Assembly (NCBI GenBank): GCA_026168455.1
Contig: CM047428.1
Coordinates: 16,401,313 to 16,465,312, forward strand
Origin: Theocolax elegans
Taxonomy: Eukaryota; Arthropoda; Insecta; Hymenoptera; Cerocephalidae
Length of the DNA: 64,000 bases
Direction: 5' to 3'
Every line of letters begins with the position of its first letter. Position 1 is the first letter of the stretch. The position numbers and the translations under genes are program-made. Shown here in pieces: positions 45,411 to 56,140 of this stretch. The notes under the pieces are model-generated. The model was not told where the DNA came from, did no database searches, and saw only the letters and a list, made by a program, of their open reading frames with translations.

Positions 45411-47491
45411 GAGTCGCGATTCTTTAAAATTCATTCACAGCTTTTACGCGTGTTTTGCGATACTCAGCAAGAGCTAAAAATCCTTCGCTCGCGGGGCTCG
45501 CGTAGTTTTATAAGCTGCACTTTTCGGATATTGCATTTTTCGTTGTTTTCGTGGAAAGCCCCTCCGAAAGAGCTTTTTCGCGTGCAACCGTACAGTGCGT
45601 GATGAAAGTGTCGCTCTTTTTTCCTCTAACGCCTAGGAAACGAGATGCGGTGGCAAGATTTTTTTTCCCCGAGCTGACGTAGTAGTAAAACATTGTACAA
45701 GTATTTACCCTTACGTTGAAATTCAAAATACTTTTACAGCCTATTACGATTAATTGTAAAGAATTTTTCGAATATTTAAGATTTCTTAGTAATTTTCCTT
45801 AAATGTAAAATATAACCATGTACCGATTGCCAAACTTATCATTTTGAAAAAATATGATGAAATACAAACCGTTTTTACTACTTCATTGTGGTACCCGTAT
45901 ATGGGTATAATCAAAAATATTATTTGACACATTTCAAAAATCTTTTTAAACTTTATATGTTTAAACAATTTTATAATTTTGATCAAGAAAACTTTAAGAT
46001 TAAACGTTGCATATTTTAAAAATAAATTTTTGTGTCAATATATCTGACATAAACTTTTATAAATATCAAATAATATATTCGTAAAAGAACTGGAGCTTTT
46101 CTTGCGTAAGTAACATTATTTTGAATGACAATGGAATGATGCACATTTTATAAATAATATAATTTATATTTTTCTTTTTTAAAGCTGGAAAAACATTGAT
46201 GAAATGAAAAACGATTTTAAGACAAGTACGAGTCAACCGCGCGTAAATTACTATACCTGAATGAAGGAATCGAATAAAAGGTATATATATATATATATAT
46301 ATATATGCCGACCGGTGATTAATAATAACGAACGTTACCAACCTCGAGAAACTGGAAATATAACAATACCCGCGTAATTTAGTGAACAAAAAAAAGGATG
46401 GAATTTCGTCCAACTAACGAACCAACTTGCTTCCTCTCTATCTCCGTACCCTCTTTTTACTACGTCTCCCTGTTCCTTCTATAGATTTAGCTGCGTACCT
46501 ATCATTTTGTCCCTGTTCACTTGAACGTATCTTTTTTACACAAGTTAATTTGTACTTATTTAATTCTTTTTAATGTCTATTATTCGATTCATTGAATATA
46601 AATCCCTGACAAAATTGTGGTACGATATTTTGCATTTATAATAATTCTTTGTAAGAACATGAACTGAGTATATGTATAAGTATTCATAAGAATATTCTAC
46701 AGGTGAAGCCAAAGCACGAATAATACTTAAATTATACAAGTTTAACTGTATATTTACGAAATGTATTTCGTGCCGAAAAATATTTATTACACAATTCTTA
46801 TACTCATTTGAAAAACAAATTTGTTTATTTTAAGGGGATGTCGGGCCCAAATTTCAGGAATATATACATCCTTTAACCCACACAATTCTATCGAAAATAT
46901 TGAATTAAAAATCTGAACAAAATTTATAAGAAAAGCTTAAAACTTAAGAGAGGGCATGAGGGGTTGATTTTTTAAGAAGAAATAATTTTTTTAAATAATA
47001 ATAACATAAACAATTGGAAAAATTTAGGTATATTGTTTAAAACATACTTAAGGGTCTAACTTTAAGGATTTTTTCAAATATTCGCTCTTTTGTTTATAAA
47101 ATAAAATAAAATAAATAACCATTTTCTGAGTCCAACATCTCCTTAAAATTAGTTATTTACTACTAGAATGTTGAATAATTTTATTTAGCGATCATTCTTA
47201 ATAATATGTGTCGCCATATGATTTTAATATACATCAATAAAACGTAAAAATTATTCTACACGTATATATATATGCACATAAAGTAATACATGTGTATATA
47301 GTAAAACCTTCATACGTGATTTAATTAGCAAAGGAAATGCGTATTTATTCATTAATCCGTTTTACAATACTTGTCAGTAGCATATACACAAATTCAGTGA
47401 TTTCGCGCCTCATAAAATTCCATGGGATTTAAAGCGTTTGATTATCGTGCATACCTGAAACCGAAAACTCCATGGTTTGCACACGTCGTTC

Positions 47492-47530
<39 letters not shown>

Positions 47531-49118
47531 CTGTACTTCTTTTTTTTAAAACTCTATAACTCGACGTCAGTGCACGGATGCGCCAGGGATCCATTAATTA
47601 TGGAGGCGGACCGATTGAACCCGAGCGCTAATGAAATATAGTGTGCTTAATTATTCGATGTTTTAACGAGTGAAATTAATACCACGAATACAATACGTGA
47701 CCGGTTTACGTGTGTGTCTGTGCGTGTGCGCGCGCGCTCACACATATACGGTCGCGGCGACGAATAATTTCGGATAAATATGTAGAATGGTGGAGAGAGA
47801 GGGAGAGTATGCAGGGATGTTGCGACGGTATAATTAATGCACGCGGGACTATACCAACCCGCACTTTTCGAGTGTATTTATGCTATGGAGAGGACCGCTT
47901 GTTTATGCATTCAATAAACAACTGTCGTTCATATTTAATGCCCTACTCTGGAAGATAGTGTATTATAACCTCCTCTGTTAAATAGGTTATTGTATTATGT
48001 ATACGTACAACTACATTTTTCTTTTGAGTGTCAATTTTTTTGTTTTTTTTTTTTTAAACAAGTATAGGTGTTCGGAAGTGGACATTTAATTAATTTGTCA
48101 AACAACGACGTGTTTTAAACACATCTTTTTATTACCGAGCCATTATCGGAATGTGTATCAAAGCGTATGCTTGGTCGTCTAATTGTCGGGTAATCGCCAC
48201 ATACTGTAAATTTTTGCGGTGATTGGAAAAGGTGAAACTAACCATCAACAGTGTTAGAGCCTCTAATCAAGACTGTCAGTTAACGGTACATCGCTCGAAC
48301 AATTATTGACTCGGTTGGGTTGTCTGTCCTCCTACTACTCGATCAATGACTTTACTTTAATTAAACTTTTACGATTTTTCACACTCTATTATTTGAATAG
48401 TTAATTTTAACGATTTCAATTAAATATGTGGTAAATACGATTTAAATTAAATAACTTTGATTTAAGTGTAAATCGTATCATTACCCGTAAGATTATTTTA
48501 TTATTTATGATAATTATTAATCACTTAATTTCTACGCTCTTCCACTAATTATTAATTATTGAATTAAAATATTAGTTTAAAGTTTGTTTTCATTGTATCA
48601 CGAACGAATTTTTATCGTTCGTTCTCCAACGTTTGAAACAATAAATATTCCTGCGCGGTAATATTATTTTCCAATTGAAAATTTTACATTTTGTTATTGT
48701 TTCATTCGAGTTGAACAACCGAATTTGAATATCACATAATTAAGACGTTAAATCAATAATATTTTCTCTCTCTTTCTCTCTCACTGGGTAAACGTTTTCG
48801 CAATCCCGGAAAATATTGTGGACAAACAATTTTTTGTTGAGTTAAATACGTGATGTAATAATCGATTTTAACATTTATATATGAAATATAAAAGGGTAAG
48901 AAATAAAGTACATTTATTTGACTACGGTGAAATAATAATCGTGATATTTCTTACCTCCTGGGATAACATTTCCAGCTCCGCGGTCGCCATAACCGAGCGC
49001 TGGTGGAATTGTCAGTTTCCTCCTCTCGGACACGCACATGTCGAGTAATCCCTGGTCCCATCCCTTGATCACTTGACCAACCCCCAGTTGGAAGGTAAAC
49101 GGTTGGTCTCTGTCCAAG
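42388..49118 (-). CDS. Fkbp14: Fkbp14, ER peptidyl-prolyl isomerase with two EF-hands: last three exons
   Basis: Joined from 49118-48955, 44194-44081 and 42576-42388 with GT-AG introns and matching phases. The protein catalyses proline cis-trans isomerisation in the ER lumen and helps extracellular-matrix and Notch-pathway proteins fold in the family. The first exon gives the second half of the FKBP fold ([20 protein letters not shown], then [20 protein letters not shown]), with the VIKGW and LGYG ligand-pocket residues. The next adds the last strand ([12 protein letters not shown]) and EF-hand 1. The last holds EF-hand 2 and the ER-retention signal HDEL. The signal peptide and the first half of the FKBP domain are missing; no such exon was recognised up to 64000, so it probably lies beyond the window. 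A second copy of the first exon sits at 51520-51683. Confidence 0.93.
42577..44080 (-). other. Fkbp14 intron, 1.5 kb
   Basis: AT-rich, GT-AG bounded; no repeat family recognised. Confidence 0.85.
44081..44194 (-). CDS. Fkbp14: Fkbp14 exon: last FKBP strand and EF-hand 1
   Basis: 114 bp between AATTCCAG and GTGAGCG on the minus strand. Reads (G)[20 protein letters not shown], then [18 protein letters not shown]. The EF loop [12 protein letters not shown] has D1, D3, D5, Q7, S9 and E12. Splicing to 42576 gives SREE-VSEYL, as in the insect family. Confidence 0.95.
45368..45407. repeat. GA dinucleotide microsatellite
   Basis: Twenty uninterrupted GA units; a 92-codon ORF across it is an artefact of the repeat. 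Confidence 0.95.
46281..46306. repeat. TA dinucleotide microsatellite
   Basis: About thirteen TA units within the Fkbp14 intron. Confidence 0.9.
46834..47142. mobile_element. Small TTAA-flanked inverted-repeat element
   Basis: The left end GGGGATGTCGGGCCCAAAT opposes the right end GGAGATGTTGGACTCAGAA read inward. Each is bordered by TTAA (46830-46833 and 47143-47146), the target duplication used by piggyBac-type transposons. The 309-bp interior has no ORF, so it would be a non-autonomous relic. Confidence 0.55.
47496..47526. repeat. CT microsatellite in duplication unit 1
   Basis: Uninterrupted CT run; the unit 2 counterpart at about 50062-50090 is shorter. Confidence 0.9.
48955..49118 (-). 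CDS. Fkbp14: Fkbp14 FKBP-domain exon, copy 1
   Basis: 164 bp between TTATTACAG and GTAAGA on the minus strand. Reads [54 protein letters not shown]. It enters in phase 2 and leaves in phase 1, which fits the exon at 44194. It is duplicated intact at 51520-51683; because 164 is not a multiple of three, only one copy can be used per transcript. Confidence 0.93.
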
Positions 49119-49762
49119 CTGTAATAAAAGATAATGTCTTAGATTAGTCTTTCTATTCAATTTACATATACTTTGTTACATTATTTTCTTATTCAATATT
49201 TTCGTTAAATTATTTTATTTCAAATCAGGTATATATCGGAATGCAACTGGGTTATAGGTGTCGATTAGATTTTAGAGAATAAGTTAACGTAATTTATTGT
49301 ACAGACGTTTACGTTACACATAGTTTTGATTAGCCCTGTCGTCGTTAAATATTTAACGACACAATTTATCTTTTTGGGTAAGATAATGATCGTGTTATAA
49401 AATTTAATATTTATGGAAATTAAAAGTTGACGAGACGGGATTTATACATTTGAGCGACTTCCAGTTACCGATTGTGCATATATTTCGAATGTTAATGGCA
49501 CATTAAAACATAAAATGTTAATGGCCTTTAAAATTCAACATGTTCAATATTTTACGTTTCCAGCAATGTATTTCACTTACTAATTGATCTCTTAATTTGC
49601 GTAAAAAAATGTCAGCTTGAGTAAGTTGAAATTTTTATTCCTTTCAGATAATTATTATTTAGCGTTCTCTTGGCCGCGGAGTGTCACGGACATCGCCGAG
49701 CGACTTGGGAATATGAGAAGGAGTCAAGTGACAGATAAGAAGTGTTGTAGCTCGTATCGACG

Positions 49763-50059
49763 ATTCTTAATAATATGTGTCGCCATATGATTTTTAATAT
49801 ACATCAATAAACGTAAAAATATTCTACACGTATATATATATGCACATAAAGTAATACATGTGTATAGTAAAACCTTCATACGTGATTTAATTAGCAAAGG
49901 AAATGCGTATTTATTCATTAATCCGTTTTACAATACTTGTCAGTAGCATATACACAATTCAGTGATTTCGCGCCTCATAAAATTCCATGGGATTTTAAAG
50001 CGTTTGATTATCGTGCATACCTGAAACCGAAAACTCCATGGTTGCACACGTCGTTCCCT

Positions 50060-50090
<31 letters not shown>

Positions 50091-52231
50091 GCTCTGTACT
50101 TCTTTTTTTTTAAAACTCTATAACTCGACGTCAGTGCACGGATGCGCCAGGGATCCATTAATTATGGAGGCGGACCGATTGAACCCGAGCGCTAATGAAA
50201 TATAGTGTGCTTAATTATTCGATGTTTTAACGAGTGAAATTAATACCACGAATACAATACGTGACCGGTTTACGTGTGTGTCTGTGCGTGTGCGCGCGCG
50301 CTCACACATATACGGTCGCGGCGACGAATAATTTCGGATAAATATGTAGAATGGTGGAGAGAGAGGGAGAGTATGCAGGGATGTTGCGACGGTATAATTA
50401 ATGCACGCGGGACTATACCAACCCGCACTTTTCGAGTGTATTTATGCTATGGAGAGGACCGCTTGTTTATGCATTCAATAAACAACTGTCGTTCATATTT
50501 AATGCCCTACTCTGGAAGATAGTGTATTATAACCTCCTCTGTTAAATAGGTTATTGTATTATGTATACGTACAACTACATTTTTCTTTTGAGTGTCAATT
50601 TTTTTGTTTTTTTTTTTTTAAACAAGTATAGGTGTTCGGAAGTGGACATTTAATTAATTTGTCAAACAACGACGTGTTTTAAACACATCTTTTTATTACC
50701 GAGCCATTATCGGAATGTGTATCAAAGCGTATGCTTGGTCGTCTAATTGTCGGGTAATCGCCACATACTGTAAATTTTTGCGGTGATTGGAAAAGGTGAA
50801 ACTAACCATCAACAGTGTTAGAGCCTCTAATCAAGACTGTCAGTTAACGGTACATCGCTCGAACAATTATTGACTCGGTTGGGTTGTCTGTCCTCCTACT
50901 ACTCGATCAATGACTTTACTTTAATTAAACTTTTACGATTTTTCACACTCTATTATTTGAATAGTTAATTTTAACGATTTCAATTAAATATGTGGTAAAT
51001 ACGATTTAAATTAAATAACTTTGATTTAAGTGTAAATCGTATCATTACCCGTAAGATTATTTTATTATTTATGATAATTATTAATCACTTAATTTCTACG
51101 CTCTTCCACTAATTATTAATTATTGAATTAAAATATTAGTTTAAAGTTTGTTTTCATTGTATCACGAACGAATTTTTATCGTTCGTTCTCCAACGTTTGA
51201 AACAATAAATATTCCTGCGCGGTAATATTATTTTCCAATTGAAAATTTTACATTTTGTTATTGTTTCATTCGAGTTGAACAACCGAATTTGAATATCACA
51301 TAATTAAGACGTTAAATCAATAATATTTTCTCTCTCTTTCTCTCTCACTGGGTAAACGTTTTCGCAATCCCGGAAAATATTGTGGACAAACAATTTTTTG
51401 TTGAGTTAAATACGTGATGTAATAATCGATTTTAACATTTATATATGAAATATAAAAGGGTAAGAAATAAAGTACATTTATTTTGACTACGGTGAAATAA
51501 TAATCGTGATATTTCTTACCTCCTGGGATAACATTTCCAGCTCCGCGGTCGCCATAACCGAGCGCTGGTGGAATTGTCAGTTTCCTCCTCTCGGACACGC
51601 ACATGTCGAGTAATCCCTGGTCCCATCCCTTGATCACTTGACCAACCCCCAGTTGGAAGGTAAACGGTTGGTCTCTGTCCAAGCTGTAATAAAAGATAAT
51701 GTCTTAGATTAGTCTTTCTATTCAATTTACATATACTTTGTTACATTATTTTCTTATTCAATATTTTAGTTAAATTATTTTATTTCAAATCAGGTATATA
51801 TCGGAATGCAACTGGGTTATAGGTGTCGATTAGATATTTAGAGAATAAGTTAACGTAATTTATTGTACAGACGTTTACGTTACACATAGTTTTGATTAGC
51901 CCTGTCGTCGTTAAATATTTAACGACACAATTTATCTTTTTGGGTAAGATAATGATCGTGTTATAAAATTTAATATTTATGGAAATTAAAAGTTGACGAG
52001 ACGGGATTTATACATTTGAGCGACTTCCAGTTACCGATTGTGCATATATTTCGAATGTTAATGGCACATTAAAACATAAAATGTTAATGGCCTTTAAAAT
52101 TCAACATGTTCAATATTTTACGTTTCCAGCAATGTATTTCACTTACTAATTGATCTCTTAATTTGCGTAAAAAAATGTCAGCTTGAGTAAGTTGAAATTT
52201 TTATTCCCTTTCAGATAATTATTATTTAGCG
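49763..52231. repeat. Tandem duplication A, unit 2
   Basis: 2469 bp matching 47194-49664 in direct orientation at an offset of about 2567 bases. Both units end in TTATTTAGCG (49655-49664 and 52222-52231), a word also found just left of unit 1 (47181-47190). Confidence 0.95.
51520..51683 (-). CDS. Fkbp14: Fkbp14 FKBP-domain exon, copy 2
   Basis: An identical 164-bp coding block to 48955-49118, with the same splice sites (TTATTACAG acceptor, GTAAGA donor). It is intact, so on sequence alone it is as splice-competent as copy 1 and would join 44194 equally well. It may be a mutually exclusive exon, a silent extra copy, or an unmerged second haplotype in the assembly. Confidence 0.8.
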
Positions 52232-53095
52232 TTTTAAATTTAAATTTTAAGCGCGTTCTACGGAAAGTCAGCATCACAGTAAAAAAATAAATGTATAAAA
52301 AGAAACAAGAGTCAGACGTGTATTTATACGACTAAATTAGAAGAAAAGAAGATTTACATTTTAAAAATTATAGCTACACGACGTTCGCGTGATCGAGCAC
52401 TCAAAAATCGAACTAATGAACATTAGTAAATATTTTCCCAACGCAATCAACGTAATTATTAATGAGTCTGTAATTTTTGAAAATCTCGTTTCCCAACCCC
52501 AGTTGCGAAAGATCGTTAATGAAATATAACCTGCAGACACATGCGCACTCGAAGCACATATGCACGACGCATACATGTAGACATTCATCTCGGTGATTGA
52601 AATCCAAGTGCCGACTCGACGAGTTTCTTAATTCGTTAATTAATTAAGTTTTCCGAGGCTGCACCCTTAATTACGGTGCAATTAACTGGAGCAGCCAAGT
52701 GGCGTGTAAACATGCTCGCGCGAATTCGGCAGGCGAAGGCTGCACAAGGTCGATCGCGATAACGATAGAGGCGAGAAAGAGAATCCGCAGGAGTTTTTAA
52801 TTATTTCATTAGCCAACCTTTTACCGCGTATAGAGATATTTATGCGTAAACTGGTCGCGCGACCACATTGCCGTTTTTTTTACAACGGCCTCGTTAACAT
52901 TCGGTCTTTTTACAATCCGGTTTATGCCAAACGGATTCTGCATTAATGTTTATAAGGGAGAATATTTATTTTTACGTTTCTTTTTTTTTGCATATATATC
53001 GTATATCCTACTAAATATATCTTGTTGGGGATTTATCAACAATACCCATTGCCAAACTACATAAGTTTTATATTGAACAACGTATATCTATGTGA
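52232..53095. other. Non-coding stretch between the duplications
   Basis: Mixed composition; a GC-richer patch at about 52600-52880 contains no recognisable exon. Probably Fkbp14 intron. Confidence 0.45.
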
Positions 53096-53190
53096 TACAA
53101 AATTTTATCGTTCGGTAATATGTATTTGTATATAATAATATCGGACTCTCCGAACTAAATGCTTTACTTTAGAATAAAAGCAGGCCTATC
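53096..53190 (-). repeat. Inverted fragment joining the 3' end and 5' start of the structured repeat
   Basis: Read on the minus strand, AGGCCTGC through AGTTCGGAGAG matches the repeat's 3' end at 53577-53617. It passes through ATTATTATATACA and continues as ACATATTACCGAACGATAAA, which is the repeat's 5' start (53247-53266). So the fragment is an end-to-start junction. Confidence 0.7.
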
Positions 53191-53249
53191 TATATATTAT
53201 TATATATAGATATAATTATATATAAGTATATTATTATATACATATACAT

Positions 53250-53640
53250 ATTACCGAACGATAAAATTTTGTATCAAATAACTCGCGACACGGTCTAACA
53301 CGTCGCACTCTGGCTGGTGGCTTTCCCCACCACTAGAGGGAGACGACTATCTCTCTACACTCGTTGGAGAGATCGTCGTCTATTTTCTATATATATAGCC
53401 GCAGAACATCTTGCTGGCTGGCGTCGCAGATCATCTTGCGACAGGCGTCTAAGGTAGAATCTCCAGTTCCTTACTGAGGAGTCCAAGCTGGAGATCGAGG
53501 ACGAAATACCTTTAATTATTTTAAAAGGCCGTGCTCTGGGAAATTCCACCAATCATAGTGGACAAAGAGTACGATAGGCCTGCTTTATTCTAAAGTAAAG
53601 CATTTAGTTCGGAGAGACCGATGTTATTATATACATAAAC
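53250..53640 (+). mobile_element. Structured repeat with hammerhead-like motif, copy 2
   Basis: From TTACCGAACGATAAAATTTT to GGAGAGACCGATG, with TTATTATATACATA at both flanks. Features in order: a TGGTGG/CCACCA hairpin (53315-53332), a long hairpin GACGACTATCTCTC/GAGAGATCGTCGTC with an ACTCGTT loop (53342-53380), a GTCGCA/TGCGAC hairpin (53423-53442) and the hammerhead-like fold (53442-53511). It is diverged from but collinear with 11216-11585. No ORF of substance. Confidence 0.7.
53442..53511 (+). ncRNA. Hammerhead-ribozyme-like motif (type III order), copy 2
   Basis: GTC at 53447-53449 would be the cleavage site. Stem I is TAAGG (53450-53454) with CCTTA (53469-53473). The core CTGAGGA (53474-53480) fits CTGANGA exactly. 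Stem II is GTCC (53481-53484) with GGAC (53499-53502), then GAAA (53503-53506). Stem III pairs AGGCGT with ATACCT, containing one wobble and one A-C mismatch. All invariant core bases are present and stems I and II are perfect; the weak point is stem III. Confidence 0.6.
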
Positions 53641-54696
53641 GTATATCTATATATTTATTTTTGTTACATGTTTGGTCAACCCTTCCATTTTATTCATATG
53701 TAGTATGTATAAGGCATTCGAGGGTGGCAGCTAATGGTTTTTTACTTTTTAAAAAATATGTATAACAATGTAAAAACTTTCAAATAAGAATTCTTGTCAG
53801 TATTTTCGAAGCACGGTCATTTTTGACATTTATAACATACAAATCTTAAAATCGTTTTAAAATTTCAGTGAAAAAAAAAAAGCCTCGGCTCGAGCTTCAA
53901 CGAAAAAAAACTTATTTTACAGTAATGTCTTTATTTCAAGATTTCGCTGCTTTGGTTTGTCAACCTCGTAAGTACAATATTTACAATACTCTTATTTACA
54001 TTTGTTCGATTGTATTACACAATATTAATATCTTCGTAGATAAAATTATTAAACATAGTAAAAATAATAATCTATATTAGTATTTTTAGATTAATATGAT
54101 GGTATTAAACCAATTTTATATTTAAAAACAATCGTGGTAATAAAAATATAAATATAAATATGAAAAAATTCTAAATTAATTCAGGTCTGTTAGGGTTAAT
54201 CTTCTAATTCACGTTTAGGCTATGCAGGAAAGTTTAAGTATAGGTTGTGGAGATATAAGCGCAAAACAATCGAGGACTTTCTGTAAGTGACGAAATCTCG
54301 GCAGTGAAAAATTATAAAAAATATTTTTAAATATTTCTTTTCATTAGCTTCGCTAACACGCAGGAAATAAATCATTCAATCTAGTTAATCAAGCCTTGAT
54401 ATTTGACATGTTTATTTATAAACATTTGTTTATAACATGCGCTTTACAATAAATAAAATACCGAATATAAAATAATACGTGTGAAAAAAAAACGTATAAA
54501 AGTGAAAGAACGTAAATATTAAACTTCCTGATAATTTTTCTACGTGGAAAGAAATTACATATATCGACAATAACGACGAAAACACACAAAATTGTCTACG
54601 TAAACTTGGAGAAATAAATAGCTTATTCCTACCTCTGAAAATTCAGTATTTCACGTGTTGAAGTGTATCACAAACGAAATTTAAATACATATACAT

Positions 54697-55080
54697 ATTA
54701 CCGAACGATAAAATTTTGTATCAAATAACTCGCGACACGGTCTAACACGTCGCACTCTGGCTGGTGGCTTTCCCCACCACTAGAGGGAGACGACTATCTC
54801 TCTACACTCGTTGGAGAGATCGTCGTCTATTTTCTATATATATAGCCGCAGAACATCTTGCTGGCTGGCGTCGCAGATCATCTTGCGACAGGCGTCTAAG
54901 GTAGAATCTCCAGTTCCTTACTGAGGAGTCCAAGCTGGAGATCGAGGACGAAATACCTTTAATTATTTTAAAAGGCCGTGCTCTGGGAAATTCCACCAAT
55001 CATAGTGGACAAAGAGTACGATAGGCCTGCTTTATTCTAAAGTAAGCATTTAGTTCGGAGAGACCGATGTTATTATATAC
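54697..55080 (+). mobile_element. Structured repeat with hammerhead-like motif, copy 3
   Basis: Near-identical to 53250-53640, duplicated with unit 2. One base is missing in the AAAGTAAAGC block near the 3' end. Confidence 0.7.
54889..54958 (+). ncRNA. Hammerhead-ribozyme-like motif, copy 3
   Basis: Same bases as 53442-53511 throughout the core and stems (GTC at 54894-54896), so it adds no independent evidence. Confidence 0.55.
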
Positions 55081-56140
55081 ATAAACGTATATCTATATAT
55101 TTATTTTTGTTACATGTTTGGTCAACCCTTCCATTTTATTCATATGTAGTATGTATAAGGCATTCGAGGGTGGCAGCTAATGGTTTTTTACTTTTTAAAA
55201 AAATATGTATAACAATGTAAAAACTTTCAAATAAGAATTCTTGTCAGTATTTTCGAAGCACGGTCATTTTTGACATTTATAACATACAAATCTTAAAATC
55301 GTTTTAAAATTTCAGTGAAAAAAAAAAGCCTCGGCTCGAGCTTCAACGAAAAAAAACTTATTTTACAGTAATGTCTTTATTTCAAGATTTCGCTGCTTTG
55401 GTTTGTCAACCTCGTAAGTACAATATTTACAATACTCTTATTTACATTTGTTCGATTGTATTACACAATATTAATATCTTCGTAGATAAAATTATTAAAC
55501 ATAGTAAAAATAATAATCTATATTAGTATTTTTAGATTAATATGATGGTATTAAACCAATTTTATATTTAAAAACAATCGTGGTAATAAAAATATAAATA
55601 TAAATATGAAAAAATTCTAAATTAATTCAGGTCTGTTAGGGTTAATCTTCTAATTCACGTTTAGGCTATGCAGGAAAGTTTAAGTATAGGTTGTGGAGAT
55701 ATAAGCGCAAAACAATCGAGGACTTTCTGTAAGTGACGAAATCTCGGCAGTGAAAAATTATAAAAAATATTTTTAAATATTTCTTTTCATTAGCTTCGCT
55801 AACACGCAGGAATTAAATCATTCAATCTAGTTAATCAAGCCTTGATATTTGACATGTTTATTTATAAACATTTGTTTATAGACATGCGCGTTACAATAAA
55901 TAAAATACCGAATATAAAATAATACGTGTGAAAAAAAACGTGCAAAAGTGAAAGAACGTAAAATATTAGACTTCCTGATAATTTTCTACGTGGAAAGAAA
56001 TTACATATATCGACAATAACGACGAAAATCACACGAAAATTGTCTACGTAAACTTGGAGAAATAAATAGCTTACTTCCTACCTCTGAAAATTCAAGATAT
56101 TTCACGTGTTGAACGTGTATCACAAACGAAATTTAAATAC

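Larger units (their letters stand above)
44195..48954 (-). other. Fkbp14 intron, 4.8 kb
   Basis: Contains GA (45368-45407), TA (46281-46306) and CT (47496-47526) microsatellites and the TTAA-flanked element at 46834-47142. The left edge of tandem duplication A is at 47194. Confidence 0.75.
47194..49664. repeat. Tandem duplication A, unit 1
   Basis: 2471 bp, nearly identical to 49763-52231 and in the same orientation. It contains the FKBP-domain exon at 48955-49118 and flanking intron. Differences from unit 2 are mostly one-base indels in homopolymers plus few substitutions. A unique 98-bp spacer (49665-49762) lies between the units. Confidence 0.95.
53239..54685. repeat. Tandem duplication B, unit 1
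   Basis: 1447 bp, immediately followed by a near-identical copy with no spacer. It begins TACATATACATATTACCG and ends CAAACGAAATTTAAA. It includes a full structured repeat and about 1 kb of ordinary AT-rich sequence. Confidence 0.95.
54686..56140. repeat. Tandem duplication B, unit 2
   Basis: About 1455 bp, head to tail with unit 1, ending CAAACGAAATTTAAATAC. Differences are mostly single-base indels in A or T runs plus a few substitutions. Confidence 0.95.

Noticed and set aside
47710..47958. An 82-codon ORF present twice (also 50274-50522), which could look like a conserved gene
   Set aside because: Its identity simply reflects the recent tandem duplication; it has a GT/CG repeat start and no recognisable domain.
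51317..51682. 121-codon ORF that seems to extend the FKBP exon
   Set aside because: The extra C-terminal part is read-through of the intron after a valid GTAAGA donor; the longer frame exists only because of one extra T compared with copy 1.
53355..53552. 65-codon minus-strand ORF repeated at 54802-54999
   Set aside because: It lies antisense across the structured repeat and is identical only because of duplication B; the collinear diverged copy at 11216 has no such frame.
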